From Candidatus Gastranaerophilales bacterium (lineage in GTDB: Bacteria > Cyanobacteriota > Vampirovibrionia > Gastranaerophilales > Gastranaerophilaceae): DNA of 64,000 bases. The notes below the pieces were generated by a model. It ran no database searches, was not told the DNA's origin, and worked only from the letters and a program-made list of their open reading frames with translations. Positions 53,101-61,663 of the stretch are shown here, one piece after another. Position 1 is the first letter of the stretch. Each line of letters starts with the position of its first letter. Location of the stretch: contig CALVAQ010000008.1 in NCBI GenBank assembly GCA_944325595.1, positions 1-64,000 on the forward strand, in the 5' to 3' direction. The position numbers and the translations under genes were made by a program.

Positions 53101-55113
53101 ATTTATTGTTCCGTTATTTACAACACCGGCACCGGTCTGTGTGGTAAGATTACCTGCAATATCAGCGATAGCGGTATCTTCTATAACAAGACTTGCCGTA
53201 TCATTTACATTTATGTCAGAAGATGCTTCACTATTTATGTCAGAAGATGCTTCACTAACTAAGCCGCTGCCGATAGAGACATTGTGCGAGCCGGTAATAT
53301 TTGTTACAGAGGCGGCTGCAGCATAAATATCATTCGCTGTTCCTGCCGCTGTGTTATTTGCAAATGTTATATCTCCGGCAGTTGTATCCAGTGTTAGATT
53401 ATTTGCCGCATTATATATCGCACCACCTTGATTTGTTGCTTTATTATTTAAAAAGCTTGTATTTCCCTCAATTTTTACATCCGAAGTGTGTCCGCCAAAA
53501 TCAGCGGCATAAATAGCTCCGCCGCTGCCTCCGTTTGCTTTGTTTCCTTCAAAAAAAGCACCTTCACCTATAGATATGCCTTTATCTCCTTCTTTTGTTG
53601 TTCCGCTGGCGCCATATATTGCAACAGCACCACCGTTAACAGCAGCAGTGTTATTTTTAAACTGTGCATTATCTCCAATTGCTAAGGATACTTTACCCGC
53701 TGACTCATACACATATACAGCACCTGCACTTTTTGTTGAGCTGTTTCCTTTAAATAGTGCATTATCTCCAATTGATACATAGCTAGGAGTATCGTTTGCA
53801 GAATTTGTATCGATTGCAATTGCTCCTCCGGAATTCCCTCCGTTGTCAGGTCCCGAACTGTTATTTATGAATTGAGCATTGTCCCCAATTTCCATATTGG
53901 AATTTTGGTTCAAAATAGCACCGGCGTACGCTGAAGCACTGTTATTCATAAACAATGCACCTTCGCCTATTATCAATTCAGATTTGTGCCCGGCTGTGGA
54001 AACATTGCTGATTGCCCCGGCATTGATAGCAGTATTGCCTACAAAGTAGCTATCTGCATTGGAAAAATCCATTTTGCCATCAATGTTGGAGATTGCACCG
54101 CCTTGTCCGGCATAGTTGTCTGCAAATATTGTTTCACCTTTAAAAGTTGCTACTGCTCCGGCAGCATTCATAATAGCACCACCTTGAACAGCTGCAGTGT
54201 TTCCGTTTTGTCCGCCGGTAATATTTCCTTCGGCATCAGTTATAAGTTCACCAAAAGATACATTTGTTGCATTTAACTCGCCAAGATTGTATATAGCACC
54301 GCCAGATATGCCAGCCTGATTGTTCTGTATGTCGGCTGCACCTTCTACAACAAATTCACCGTCTTTTCCGACATAATAGAAACCGCCGTTTTCTGTTGCC
54401 GTGTTGAGTGATGCCGTCAACGTATTATATGTTTCCTTGCGGGAGCCTTCTCCCCAACCGGCTGCGCTGTATACGGCACCGCCGCTGCCGGATGTTGCAT
54501 GATTACCAGTAAAAGTAGCGTTTCCTTCAACTGTCAGGTTTCCACCCTGTTTTATGGCTCCGCCTTTATTTGCACTGTTGTTTTCAAATATTACATCATT
54601 TTTAAATGTCAGTTCACCGGTTGTATCTGAACCGTCAAGCTTTGAGTTCATTATTGCGCCGCCTGCAAAATCAACTCCGCTATCTTGAGTTGTTGCATAG
54701 TTGCCGCTGAATTTTGCATCACCTACAAAAGTAAGTTCACCGTTATTCCAGATAGCACCGGCTCTGTTTGAATAGTTATTAATAAACTCGGAAGCGGAAT
54801 TAAATACGATACTGCTGTTTGCATCATTAAAAACAGCACCACCGGCATCGGCAACACCGCTGTTGTTTTCAAAACGAGCTGCCTGTCCGTCATCCGTAAT
54901 AGACAAATTGACACCTGAACCCCAGGTAACAAGAGCACCCTGATACGGTCCTTGATAATCGGAGAAAATGCTGCTAGAACCAATCTCTGTAATTCCAGAA
55001 GCTGCATCAATATACTGACCTATAACCCAGGCATCTGCTTTTACGGCAGAAGATATCATCAACGTGGATAACACCGCTGCAGCAAGCAAACGTTTTGGCA
55101 TTTTCTTTTTCAT
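50116..55113 (-). CDS. Pmp-repeat autotransporter, 1665 aa
   Basis: The largest gene in the window. Signal peptide about 1-28 (AVKADA). The passenger has Pmp-type repeats between 85 and 620, with GGAV/GGAI and FxNN units (AGGAIMNS, GGAIYNLGEL), then a Gly/Asp/Asn-rich beta-helical section to about 1330. The C-terminal autotransporter barrel (about 1390-1665) begins GSLWFKAYGAFETLSM and ends GGLQWKVGK. The barrel is homologous to that of 17443-20061. Likely a surface adhesin. TAGGAGTTGG precedes the ATG. A bidirectional terminator lies 20 bases downstream. Confidence 0.88.
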   Translation of the reverse strand: MKKKMPKRLLAAAVLSTLMISSAVKADAWVIGQYIDAASGITEIGSSSIFSDYQGPYQGALVTWGSGVNLSITDDGQAARFENNSGVADAGGAVFNDANSSIVFNSASEFINNYSNRAGAIWNNGELTFVGDAKFSGNYATTQDSGVDFAGGAIMNSKLDGSDTTGELTFKNDVIFENNSANKGGAIKQGGNLTVEGNATFTGNHATSGSGGAVYSAAGWGEGSRKETYNTLTASLNTATENGGFYYVGKDGEFVVEGAADIQNNQAGISGGAIYNLGELNATNVSFGELITDAEGNITGGQNGNTAAVQGGAIMNAAGAVATFKGETIFADNYAGQGGAISNIDGKMDFSNADSYFVGNTAINAGAISNVSTAGHKSELIIGEGALFMNNSASAYAGAILNQNSNMEIGDNAQFINNSSGPDNGGNSGGAIAIDTNSANDTPSYVSIGDNALFKGNSSTKSAGAVYVYESAGKVSLAIGDNAQFKNNTAAVNGGAVAIYGASGTTKEGDKGISIGEGAFFEGNKANGGSGGAIYAADFGGHTSDVKIEGNTSFLNNKATNQGGAIYNAANNLTLDTTAGDITFANNTAAGTANDIYAAAASVTNITGSHNVSIGSGLVSEASSDINSEASSDINVNDTASLVIEDTAIADIAGNLTTQTGAGVVNNGTINMSGIGTGNLTNNGDLNVKNGGSYIASVVQDSSEASIVVENGGIFGSDNTLEAGSLTVLKGGKINGAVEVTEAVEVSVGDAVFDSTGLRVGGDPLNGHITGKFNLRDTNIQLKDILTSDLTISGESVIKTDQNTVSVGNGSSNTLTLSNGSSGAAGGKGFYVTSPATIKLSPDAGNSIILDEKVTGGGNVLVDEKVTQVDNPEYDEDLAATVPGYSVPEKIDKHWGVGTVNITSDNSGFSGAYTQNDGTVVVHDGAIFFGGANSVNTIADPEGGYKGGSLVLEDGALLQSDVKINGEDNADALSLASVTFKGDATGASGIANDITQDDITSGKFNYASTDTGSGAVQVNKAGVLFSNGTVIKELDDATNSLVLSKDEGVRLIGFSDGSGVDGDITLGKGTALGYFDGAYINNDTKLNMTNADLVFANNSTNINYDVEITDNSSGNITMAGSGTTSISSKLNGNINVSAENGILNLDNKTTTSLGNVSAYDGAINLKADNVSVKDVEAVGQTGAVNISGNVTSGGAATAADGGSLGLFGNSNFTSLDLASGSLNMMGNNAVNTVNIDGAMTVSSDSTITFDADPRSQTTDSIIAGSLVNPDGNQLLVTGINFTQSPIDRNVSFDITNLVTAGGTGVGDGLIRLPDGGVVTKTAMGDYLITSSSSPILDASLLAINPQMYRGQVATIASWQNQLLVNNLLFDHMNLVTRKLMDEERTANKYAAAIPQIDPYQYNLQDGSLWFKAYGAFETLSMTKGLNVGNNAYGSIIGADFPLVNLKNGWKLVPTAYIGYNGAHQHFNGVSMYQNGAQLGIMGTAYKGDFMTSLLAYGGGYANDMTVRGEYGNGSDTTGNWFAGVASKSAYNIRLPHDFIIQPAFMAAYNAFGQQNWGSNFGSMSMSSGMLNGLNVAPGLNFIWQKKTFSIYAMTQLVYNVMGGVDGKAGNVDLGYVRMRHCYFEYGLGVMKKFKDTFSGYLQFTIRNGGRTGIGFSGGLQWKVGK

Positions 55114-55516
55114 TCCAACTCCTAGCTAATTTTATAAATTTAAAAACCATGCACGGCATGCCGGCAAAGCAAGCCGTTGTCAAAATGGTATCATTAATAC
55201 AAAAAATATGGAATACATCACAAGGTGTAAGTGTTTTGTGCTTAATTATTCTTTACATATACATTGCTTGAGTAATTTTGAACAAAGTTCGTTTAAACAA
55301 AATATATTATTTAATGACGTACTGATAATTTATTATGTAAAAAAAGAGTTTTTTGTTTTTAAAACATAAATTTTTATTTTTATGTTACTTTCTTTCTCTT
55401 TGAATTGCGTGTGCATACCACAAGGGCATCCTGATATGTACGGCTCGTACCTCGCCTACGACTCAAGCAAGAAAGAGAAACATACGCTCTCGAAAGAGAT
55501 TTTAAAATTCAGAAAC

Positions 55517-55550
55517 AAAAATTTCAGGTCACAAGAACCTGTAAATTTTT
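55517..55550 (+). terminator. Terminator-like hairpin
   Basis: AAAAATTTCAGGT pairs with ACCTGTAAATTTTT (one bulge) around CACAAGA, followed by ATTTCTT. No gene obviously uses it on the plus strand. Confidence 0.55.
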
Positions 55551-55588
55551 ATTTCTTCATTTAAAAAACTCTAACTACAACCACATCA

Positions 55589-55813
55589 GGGCTCCGCCCC
55601 GAACCCCGTTTAATTTCTAATTATTAGTCAGAAAATCAAAAAATAAACTGTCATTCTGAAGCGTTCAAAAAACATCGCAGCAATGATATAGCTGTATTCA
55701 GAATCTTGTCAGCTTGGTGTGACATCACTTATCCGGTAAGATTCTGAAACTAGTTCAGGATGACAATGAAAACGGGGTACAAAACATATCCAGCTTAAAG
55801 ATAAAACCCCGTT
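55589..55813. repeat. Palindromic element, second locus
   Basis: GGGCTCCGCCCCGAACCCCGTTTAA at 55589-55613 (shown in part) recalls 4442-4459. TGTCATTCTGAA (from 55648) is mirrored by TTCAGGATGACA (to 55765). Between them CAGAATCTT is mirrored by AAGATTCTG. AACGGGGT at 55771-55778 can pair either with ACCCCGTT at 55603-55610 or with ACCCCGTT at 55806-55813. Non-coding. Related to 4442-4838. Confidence 0.65.
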
Positions 55814-56022
55814 AAAAGCAAATCTTTGTACAATTATATAATTAATGAATGTTTTTATAAAGATATGTAAATTTGCTACGGAAGTAGTACGTTTAGATAA
55901 TGCCCCGTATTAAAAATAATGTTATAATATATATGTAGATAATAAAATTTCACAGGAGACCAACAGACAACAACCCGAACAAAAAACGCACGTATCAGCC
56001 GATTGAAAGGGCAAAAAAATAT

Positions 56023-57615
56023 ATGAACAAAGTACAATTTCACAGTGACCTTGATAGGTTAATTGAAATTCTACCACCCAAAATCACAAAATGCTTAAGC
56101 CATGAAACATTAGATGACGTTATTGAGTTGGTTTTGGATTTAGGCAGACAGCCTGAGATAAGGCATGCCGGAGGCTCTATTGATTATCTTGGAGATGATT
56201 TAATTGTCGATGAAGACATAAAGTACATTACGGACAGAATACAGGAATTTACAAAAGACAATCGTTCGGGGATACCGGGCACACTGCACAGAATCAGTGC
56301 AATACGTAACAGACAGGGAAAAATTGTAGGTCTAACTTGCAGAATCGGGAGAGTAGTCACAGGGACAATCGCTTGCATAAAGGATTTTGTTGTACAAAAT
56401 AAAAGTATTTTGTTTTTAGGACGACCTGGTGTAGGCAAAACGACAAAACTGAGAGAAATCTCAAGACTCGTTGCTGATGAACTTCACAAACGTGTCGTAG
56501 TTGTAGATACATCAAACGAAATTGCCGGTGACGGAGACACTCCGCATCCTGCGATAGGTCATGCCAGAAGAATGCAGGTTACTCAACCGGAATTTCAAAA
56601 AGATATAATGATTGAAGCGGTTGAAAACCACACTCCCGAAGTAATCGTAGTTGATGAAATCGGCACCGAAGCAGAAGCTCAAGCTGCAAGAACTATTGCA
56701 GAAAGAGGGGTTATGCTCATTGCAACGGCACACGGCAACTCTCTTGAAAATCTCATCAAAAACCCCGTACTATCAGATCTTGTCGGCGGTATTCAGTCAG
56801 TAACCCTCGGTGACGATGAAGCAAAAAGAAGAGCCTGTCAAAAAACCGTACTTGAAAGGGAAAAACAGCCGACTTTTGATATTGTAATAGAAATTTTGGA
56901 CAGAAATACTCTGGCAGTATACCCCAATACCGCAGAAGCGGTTGACTGTATATTGAGAGGCTGGCCGATAAAACCGGTAATAAGAAAAGTCGATATGACA
57001 CCGCCATCAGCGGAAGAAACTCTTGTTGATAAAATAAATCAACTGGACAGCAAGATTACGGCATCTCACAATCCGTTGAACTTCAGTTTTTCCAGAGAAA
57101 AATACGTAAATGAAGTAAAAGGTTATAAAAAAATATACATATACGCAGTCAGCCGTTCGATTGTAGATAAATCAATTGAAAGACTCAACCTCAATGCTGA
57201 ACTTACAAAAAACATCGATGATGCGGATATAGTAATAGCACACAAAAACTTTGCAAAATCAGCAAACAAAATACTGAGTCTGGCAAACGAATACAAACTG
57301 CCGGTTTATTATGTACGTTCAAACTCTACTTCACAGGTTCAAAAAGTACTTAAAGAAGCGCTGGGTCTCAAAGATGACAACAGGATAGTTTTCCACGATG
57401 AAACAGAAGAAGCGCTGGATGAAGCAAAAGAAGCAATTCAAAGAGTTCTTGAAAGCGGAGAAGATATAGAGCTTTCCCCGCAGAACCAGCAAATCAGGAA
57501 AATGCAGCACGAGCTTGTTGAACAGCACAATCTGGAGTCTGTCAGCATCGGTGACGGACATGAAAGACATCTCAAGATTGTCGGCGGCAAAGAGTTTAAA
57601 AAAGATATCGGTTAA
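56023..57615 (+). CDS. Ycf45-like AAA ATPase with R3H domain
   Basis: A 530-residue protein with a P-loop ATPase (FLGRPGVGKTTKLREISR, then VVVVDTSNEIAGDGD and EVIVVDEIGTEAEAQAARTI) similar to SpoIIIAA/GspE-type ATPases and a C-terminal R3H nucleic-acid-binding domain (about 475-520, SPQNQQIRKMQHEL). This architecture is known as Ycf45, widespread in cyanobacteria and some plastids. It supports a cyanobacterial-lineage origin. Nucleic acid target and function are not established. GAAAGGGC lies before the ATG. Confidence 0.88.
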   Translation: MNKVQFHSDLDRLIEILPPKITKCLSHETLDDVIELVLDLGRQPEIRHAGGSIDYLGDDLIVDEDIKYITDRIQEFTKDNRSGIPGTLHRISAIRNRQGKIVGLTCRIGRVVTGTIACIKDFVVQNKSILFLGRPGVGKTTKLREISRLVADELHKRVVVVDTSNEIAGDGDTPHPAIGHARRMQVTQPEFQKDIMIEAVENHTPEVIVVDEIGTEAEAQAARTIAERGVMLIATAHGNSLENLIKNPVLSDLVGGIQSVTLGDDEAKRRACQKTVLEREKQPTFDIVIEILDRNTLAVYPNTAEAVDCILRGWPIKPVIRKVDMTPPSAEETLVDKINQLDSKITASHNPLNFSFSREKYVNEVKGYKKIYIYAVSRSIVDKSIERLNLNAELTKNIDDADIVIAHKNFAKSANKILSLANEYKLPVYYVRSNSTSQVQKVLKEALGLKDDNRIVFHDETEEALDEAKEAIQRVLESGEDIELSPQNQQIRKMQHELVEQHNLESVSIGDGHERHLKIVGGKEFKKDIG

Positions 57616-57647
57616 ATATTATTCCGAAATTTCACAAAATACCGTTA

Positions 57648-57682
57648 TTACGGTAAAATTTTGCTGCGGTTTTTTACCGTAA
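57648..57682. terminator. Terminator between converging genes
   Basis: TTACGGTAAAA pairs with TTTTACCGTAA around a short loop, between the Ycf45-like gene and the convergent GNAT gene. Several overlapping ACCGT/ACGGT arms allow alternative pairings. Confidence 0.65.
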
Positions 57683-57701
57683 AATATAAAAACTCATTAT
57701 T

Positions 57702-58277
57702 TCAGAAAACAATTTTTTGAAAAATGTCATCAACCTGTAAAATATCGCTGTGCAGTGTTTTAAAAGCTTCCAAAACAGCATCCCGTATTTGAGACGGTTC
57801 TGGCAAAAAAGAGTTTATGGACAGAAAATACAAATCCATCTCCAAGCCCCCGTCAGAATTCGGGTAGATATATTTGCATGACAGCTTCTGTGCGCCAAGT
57901 TTTTCATAAAATTTTATTCGTCTTTTTGTATCAGGATTTTTTTCATCAGCTTTTTCTACTTCCAGATATATTCCTTTAAAATTGCTAAATTTCTTTTTTA
58001 AAGCACAAAATACTTCTTTTCCGTAGCCTTTTGATTGAAAGTTTTTGAATATAGCTATGTAATCCAGCCACAACACTTTATTTTTTGGGTCAATATTAAT
58101 TAAAGAATAACCGATAGGAACACCATCACTATATGCAGCAAATAATTTGTACGACTCCAGCCCCAGCAGATTCAAGAATTTTTTATAACTCTTCATTTCA
58201 GTTTCGGGAAACTGGACGGTCATGTCATTATAAATTGTTTTAAAATCTTTGATATTTGCTTCTTCAACTATAATCAT
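57702..58277 (-). CDS. GNAT-family N-acetyltransferase
   Basis: A 191-residue acetyltransferase: LDYIAIFKNFQSKGYGKEVF has the Q/R-x-x-G-x-G/A acetyl-CoA loop, preceded by GVPIGYSLINI and followed by YLEVEKADEKN and FYEKLGAQKL. About 40 residues at the C-terminus lie outside the fold. Substrate unknown. Divergent from the 127-aa exported protein. Confidence 0.82.
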   Translation of the reverse strand: MIIVEEANIKDFKTIYNDMTVQFPETEMKSYKKFLNLLGLESYKLFAAYSDGVPIGYSLINIDPKNKVLWLDYIAIFKNFQSKGYGKEVFCALKKKFSNFKGIYLEVEKADEKNPDTKRRIKFYEKLGAQKLSCKYIYPNSDGGLEMDLYFLSINSFLPEPSQIRDAVLEAFKTLHSDILQVDDIFQKIVF

Positions 58278-58355
58278 ATTTTTGCAGGTTCTCTATATTT
58301 TTTATGCTGTGATAAAATTTTTGTATAATACTTTAAACATTGTGAACTGTTAGAT

Positions 58356-58739
58356 ATGTCAATTATATCAAAATTTTTTAGATTGCTGGCAATAATATGC
58401 ATAATAGTATCCGGTCTTTTTGTCGACGCTGCAACAATGTTTGATGATGACGGAAACTATTCGGGAAACTGGAAACAGATGACAAATTTTTCTTCTGCCT
58501 CCGGTTCTTCAAAATACAACAGTTCCGCTTATTCTTCTTCCGCCTGGTATGCAAACAACGAAAAACAGCGTATACAGCACTCAAAAGCCGTTTATACAAA
58601 TCAGAATGTACACAAACCTGATGTAATGCCTTTCAGGTACAATACGCTTGATTACACAAGAATCAGAAAAGTAAAAGGAGGCTACGGCGATTACAGCGCA
58701 AGATGTTCTGATATCGGTGATGTAAGTTTCTGTCATTAG
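58356..58739 (+). CDS. Small exported Ser/Tyr-rich protein, unknown
   Basis: A 127-residue protein with a signal peptide (about 1-25, DAATM) and a low-complexity middle of Ser, Tyr and Ala (SSASGSSKYNSSAYSSS). The C-terminal part has two cysteines (ARCSDIGDVSFC) that could form a disulfide. No family recognised. No strong ribosome binding site upstream. Possible surface or envelope protein. Confidence 0.6.
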   Translation: MSIISKFFRLLAIICIIVSGLFVDAATMFDDDGNYSGNWKQMTNFSSASGSSKYNSSAYSSSAWYANNEKQRIQHSKAVYTNQNVHKPDVMPFRYNTLDYTRIRKVKGGYGDYSARCSDIGDVSFCH

Positions 58740-59002
58740 TTTATCGTAGTCAGTATTGTTTAAAATGCAGAAAACATGCACAATACTTGTCCTGTTTTAA
58801 AATAATCCAATCCAGTGTCTTAGCGGCTCAAGCCTTCGATTTTTTTGCTCATTTTCTGTGTCTGTTCGATTTAATTTGTTTTGTTAACATTTCTTTACGT
58901 TTGGCATAATTTTGTCAATTTCAGGCTGAAAAAATTTTTTATTTTAATAAGGGAAATTAAGATTAATTTTTTACGGGGAATTTTTAGAAAGAGGAAGAAA
59001 AC

Positions 59003-60805
59003 ATGGGTTCACCATTTGGATTACCATCAAATTACACAAGCAATCCATTGTACATGCAATATATGTACCAGATGATGCAAAATGCTATGCAGCAGCAACA
59101 GGCACTGTTCGCACAGCAGCAAGCAGCAATACAATCCCAACAGGCTCAGGTACAAGCTCAGCAGCAGGCGCAAATAGCCGCACAGCAGCAAGCAGCAGCA
59201 CAGCAGGCTGTTCCTGCGCACCAACTGCCGGTTGACCAGACAGCAATTGCCACGACTCAAGCAAACGGGAAAAAAGTTCATCCGAAAGACCTCGTTGATG
59301 ACGGTAAAATCAGCGGCAAAAAGAAGTTTAAAAACTTCTTAAAAGGTGTCGGAAAATTTTTCACAGGCATGGTCTGCGATGAAAACGGCAAATTCAGTTT
59401 GAAACGAACACTGACAACATTAGCAGTAGCCGCAGGCGCAACGGTATTGTGTGTTGCTACCGGCGGTGCAGCAGCACCATTCCTGGTTGCTGCCGGTGGT
59501 GCTATCGGTGCATTCCAGACAGGAAAAGGTATATACAAAGCAGCTACGGCAAAAACGGATGCAGAAGCAGAACTTGCATGGCAAAGCATAGGCAGCGGTA
59601 CAACAGCAGTTGTTACGGCAATTGCCGGAGCCAAAGGAGCTATGAAAGCAGCAGGAAAAGTTCCAGCAAGTACTACACCAGCTCAGCCGGCAATTCCTGC
59701 ATCACATCAAATCGGAAGCGGTGCATCAACCGGTATCTGGACAAAAGTCTCCAATGCAGCTAGCAGTGCTGTTAAAGCGACAAAAGATGCCCTTGTAGCA
59801 ACAAAAGACTGCTACAAAATCGCAGGCAATGGAGTATGGGAAGGCGTAAAAGCCCTCAGACATCCGATGGATGCGGCACGGCAAGTCGGTGCATACTGGA
59901 CAAATACAATGCGTCCTAATTTACAAAATACGTTTAATGCTCAAAAAGGATTTGAGGCTTACGCTGACAAAACTGCTAAAAAATTGAACAAAAACATTTC
60001 AGATCTTGAAGCACAATACAATAAGTTAAATCAAGAAGCAATGAAAAATCCAACGCCTGAAAGAATGGCAGAACTTCAAAAAGAAGTATCAGATATTTTA
60101 AATAAAATTTATATTGAAAAAGCTAAATTAAATAATGTAAATGGACATACTTTTGAAACACTAAGTTCACAAAGGCAAAACATTCTTAAACAAATTGAAG
60201 CCTTGAAAAAACAGGATCCGGAAAAAATAGTATCAGATACTCATGGAATTACAATAAAAGTTAAAGATATATTAAAACTTAGCGAAGAGTCATTAAAAGC
60301 TATAAACGGAAAAGATATGCGGGGTGTATATCTACGTGATAGACTCAGTAGACTCTATAACCTTAAAGACAATATGGTTAAAGGCTCAGGTATGGAAAAA
60401 ACTATTCTAAATGAGATAAAGGCAGCAGAAAAAGCTCTCACAAGATACACATACATGCCGGCAGTCAAAAATACAATGAAGACATCGGGTCTTGCAGCAG
60501 GTTCAGTATACCTCGCAACAAGAGACAAAACACCGGACAATCAATTGACACAAGAAGATCTCTACGCTCAATCTCTCGGCTTTGCAAACGCAGCAGAAAT
60601 GCAGAACTATCTCCAAGCCCTGGAAGCACAAGAAGCCGCTCAGGCAGCAGCAGGTCAACAAACCGGCGTAAACAACGGTTACAATTCATACAATCAGTAT
60701 AATCCGGCAGCATACAATGTATTCAACTCATATATGCAGCAGCCGACAGGAAATTACTTAGGATTCAATGATCTCTATGTATCACCATATCCTGAATACA
60801 TCTAA
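59003..60805 (+). CDS. Gln-rich protein with hydrophobic segments, unknown
   Basis: A 600-residue protein. Residues 25-75 are mostly Gln and Ala, in short QQ and QA runs. Around 125-175 two hydrophobic Ala/Gly/Thr-rich stretches (TLAVAAGATVLCVATGG and AAAPFLVAAGGAIG) could insert in a membrane. The middle third (about 315-470) is helical, Lys/Asn-rich and noticeably less biased in codon use than the flanks. The C-terminus is Tyr/Asn/Gln-rich. No signal peptide. AGGAAG precedes the ATG. No recognisable family; could be an effector, toxin-like or scaffold protein. Confidence 0.72.
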   Translation: MGSPFGLPSNYTSNPLYMQYMYQMMQNAMQQQQALFAQQQAAIQSQQAQVQAQQQAQIAAQQQAAAQQAVPAHQLPVDQTAIATTQANGKKVHPKDLVDDGKISGKKKFKNFLKGVGKFFTGMVCDENGKFSLKRTLTTLAVAAGATVLCVATGGAAAPFLVAAGGAIGAFQTGKGIYKAATAKTDAEAELAWQSIGSGTTAVVTAIAGAKGAMKAAGKVPASTTPAQPAIPASHQIGSGASTGIWTKVSNAASSAVKATKDALVATKDCYKIAGNGVWEGVKALRHPMDAARQVGAYWTNTMRPNLQNTFNAQKGFEAYADKTAKKLNKNISDLEAQYNKLNQEAMKNPTPERMAELQKEVSDILNKIYIEKAKLNNVNGHTFETLSSQRQNILKQIEALKKQDPEKIVSDTHGITIKVKDILKLSEESLKAINGKDMRGVYLRDRLSRLYNLKDNMVKGSGMEKTILNEIKAAEKALTRYTYMPAVKNTMKTSGLAAGSVYLATRDKTPDNQLTQEDLYAQSLGFANAAEMQNYLQALEAQEAAQAAAGQQTGVNNGYNSYNQYNPAAYNVFNSYMQQPTGNYLGFNDLYVSPYPEYI

Positions 60806-60846
60806 AAAAACAATAAAAAGATAATATACACTACATCTGTTACAAA

Positions 60847-60875
60847 AAAAGGTAAGACTCTAAATCTTACCTTTT
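60847..60875. terminator. Terminator overlapping the end of lgt
   Basis: AAAAGGTAAGA pairs with TCTTACCTTTT around CTCTAAA. Its right arm covers the last codons of lgt, and flanking A/T runs make it usable in both directions. Confidence 0.85.
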
Positions 60876-61663
60876 CTTTTATTCAAAAGCGCCAGAAAGA
60901 TTAAACTGACTGCAATAATTGTTATGCTTGCTATTTGTGCTACGGGGATACCCCAAAAACTTTTTACACTGTCTATTCTGCACCACTCAACGAAAATTCT
61001 TCCGAAAGAATACAAAAGCAGATATGAGAAAAACACAGTTCCGTCTTTAAGTTTATATTTTTGAACAAACTTTCTTATAACAAAAAACAAAAGCAAAAAT
61101 ACACATATATCCCATAAAGATTCGTACAAAAATGCAGGATGAAAATATGAATACTGCTCATAGCCAAACGGTCTGTGCTGCATAGGAATATACAATTTCA
61201 AATACGGAATATCACAGGGTTTTCCGAAGGCTTCACAGTTAAAATAGTTGCCGAATCGACCTATTGCCTGACCGATAGCAAGACCGTACGGAAAGACATC
61301 TGCATATTTCAAAAAGCTGAAATGATGTATCTTTGAAAAAACCAATCCTGATATTATACCGCCTAAAATAGCCCCGTGGATAGACATTCCTCCGTTCCAG
61401 ACAGCAATGATTTCTGACGGATATTTTGCATAATAAGAAAAATCCATCAGGACATAATAAAGTCTGGCTCCTATAAGAGAGAACAAAATCACGGCAGGCA
61501 ATACATCCAGAAGAACATTTGTATCAACATCTTTGTAGTATTTTTTTGCAACATATCGTATGACAAACAGCGCCGCTATTATTGCAAAAAACATTATTAT
61601 GCCGTAATAGTGAACAGAAAAACCGTTAATTTCCAAAACAACGGAAGACGGAGGAGATATCAT
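60860..61663 (-). CDS. lgt: Phosphatidylglycerol--prolipoprotein diacylglyceryl transferase
   Basis: Attaches diacylglycerol to the lipobox cysteine of lipoproteins in the inner membrane. The 267-residue, seven-span protein carries GRFGNYFNCEAFG (the family signature), HPAFLYESLWD and GRIFVEWCR. Its ATG overlaps by one base the stop of the upstream lipoprotein gene (TAATG), so the maturation enzyme is coupled to a putative substrate. Confidence 0.95.
   Translation of the reverse strand: MISPPSSVVLEINGFSVHYYGIIMFFAIIAALFVIRYVAKKYYKDVDTNVLLDVLPAVILFSLIGARLYYVLMDFSYYAKYPSEIIAVWNGGMSIHGAILGGIISGLVFSKIHHFSFLKYADVFPYGLAIGQAIGRFGNYFNCEAFGKPCDIPYLKLYIPMQHRPFGYEQYSYFHPAFLYESLWDICVFLLLFFVIRKFVQKYKLKDGTVFFSYLLLYSFGRIFVEWCRIDSVKSFWGIPVAQIASITIIAVSLIFLALLNKRKGKI

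Larger units (their letters stand above)
55114..56022. other. Non-coding stretch, repeats and hairpins
   Basis: About 900 bases without a credible gene. The plus-strand frame at 55382-55564 is rejected for lack of a binding site and family. The stretch holds an imperfect inverted repeat (TTTCTCTTT near 55394 and AAGAAAGAGAAA near 55469), a GTACGGCTCGTAC palindrome, a terminator-like hairpin at 55517-55550 and the repeat element at 55589-55813. The last 200 bases should include the promoter of the Ycf45-like gene; a TATAAT lies at 55923-55928 without a good -35 box. Confidence 0.7.

Noticed and set aside
55382-55564. 60-aa plus-strand frame in the 55 kb non-coding stretch
   Set aside because: No ribosome binding site, and it runs through inverted repeats and a terminator-like hairpin.
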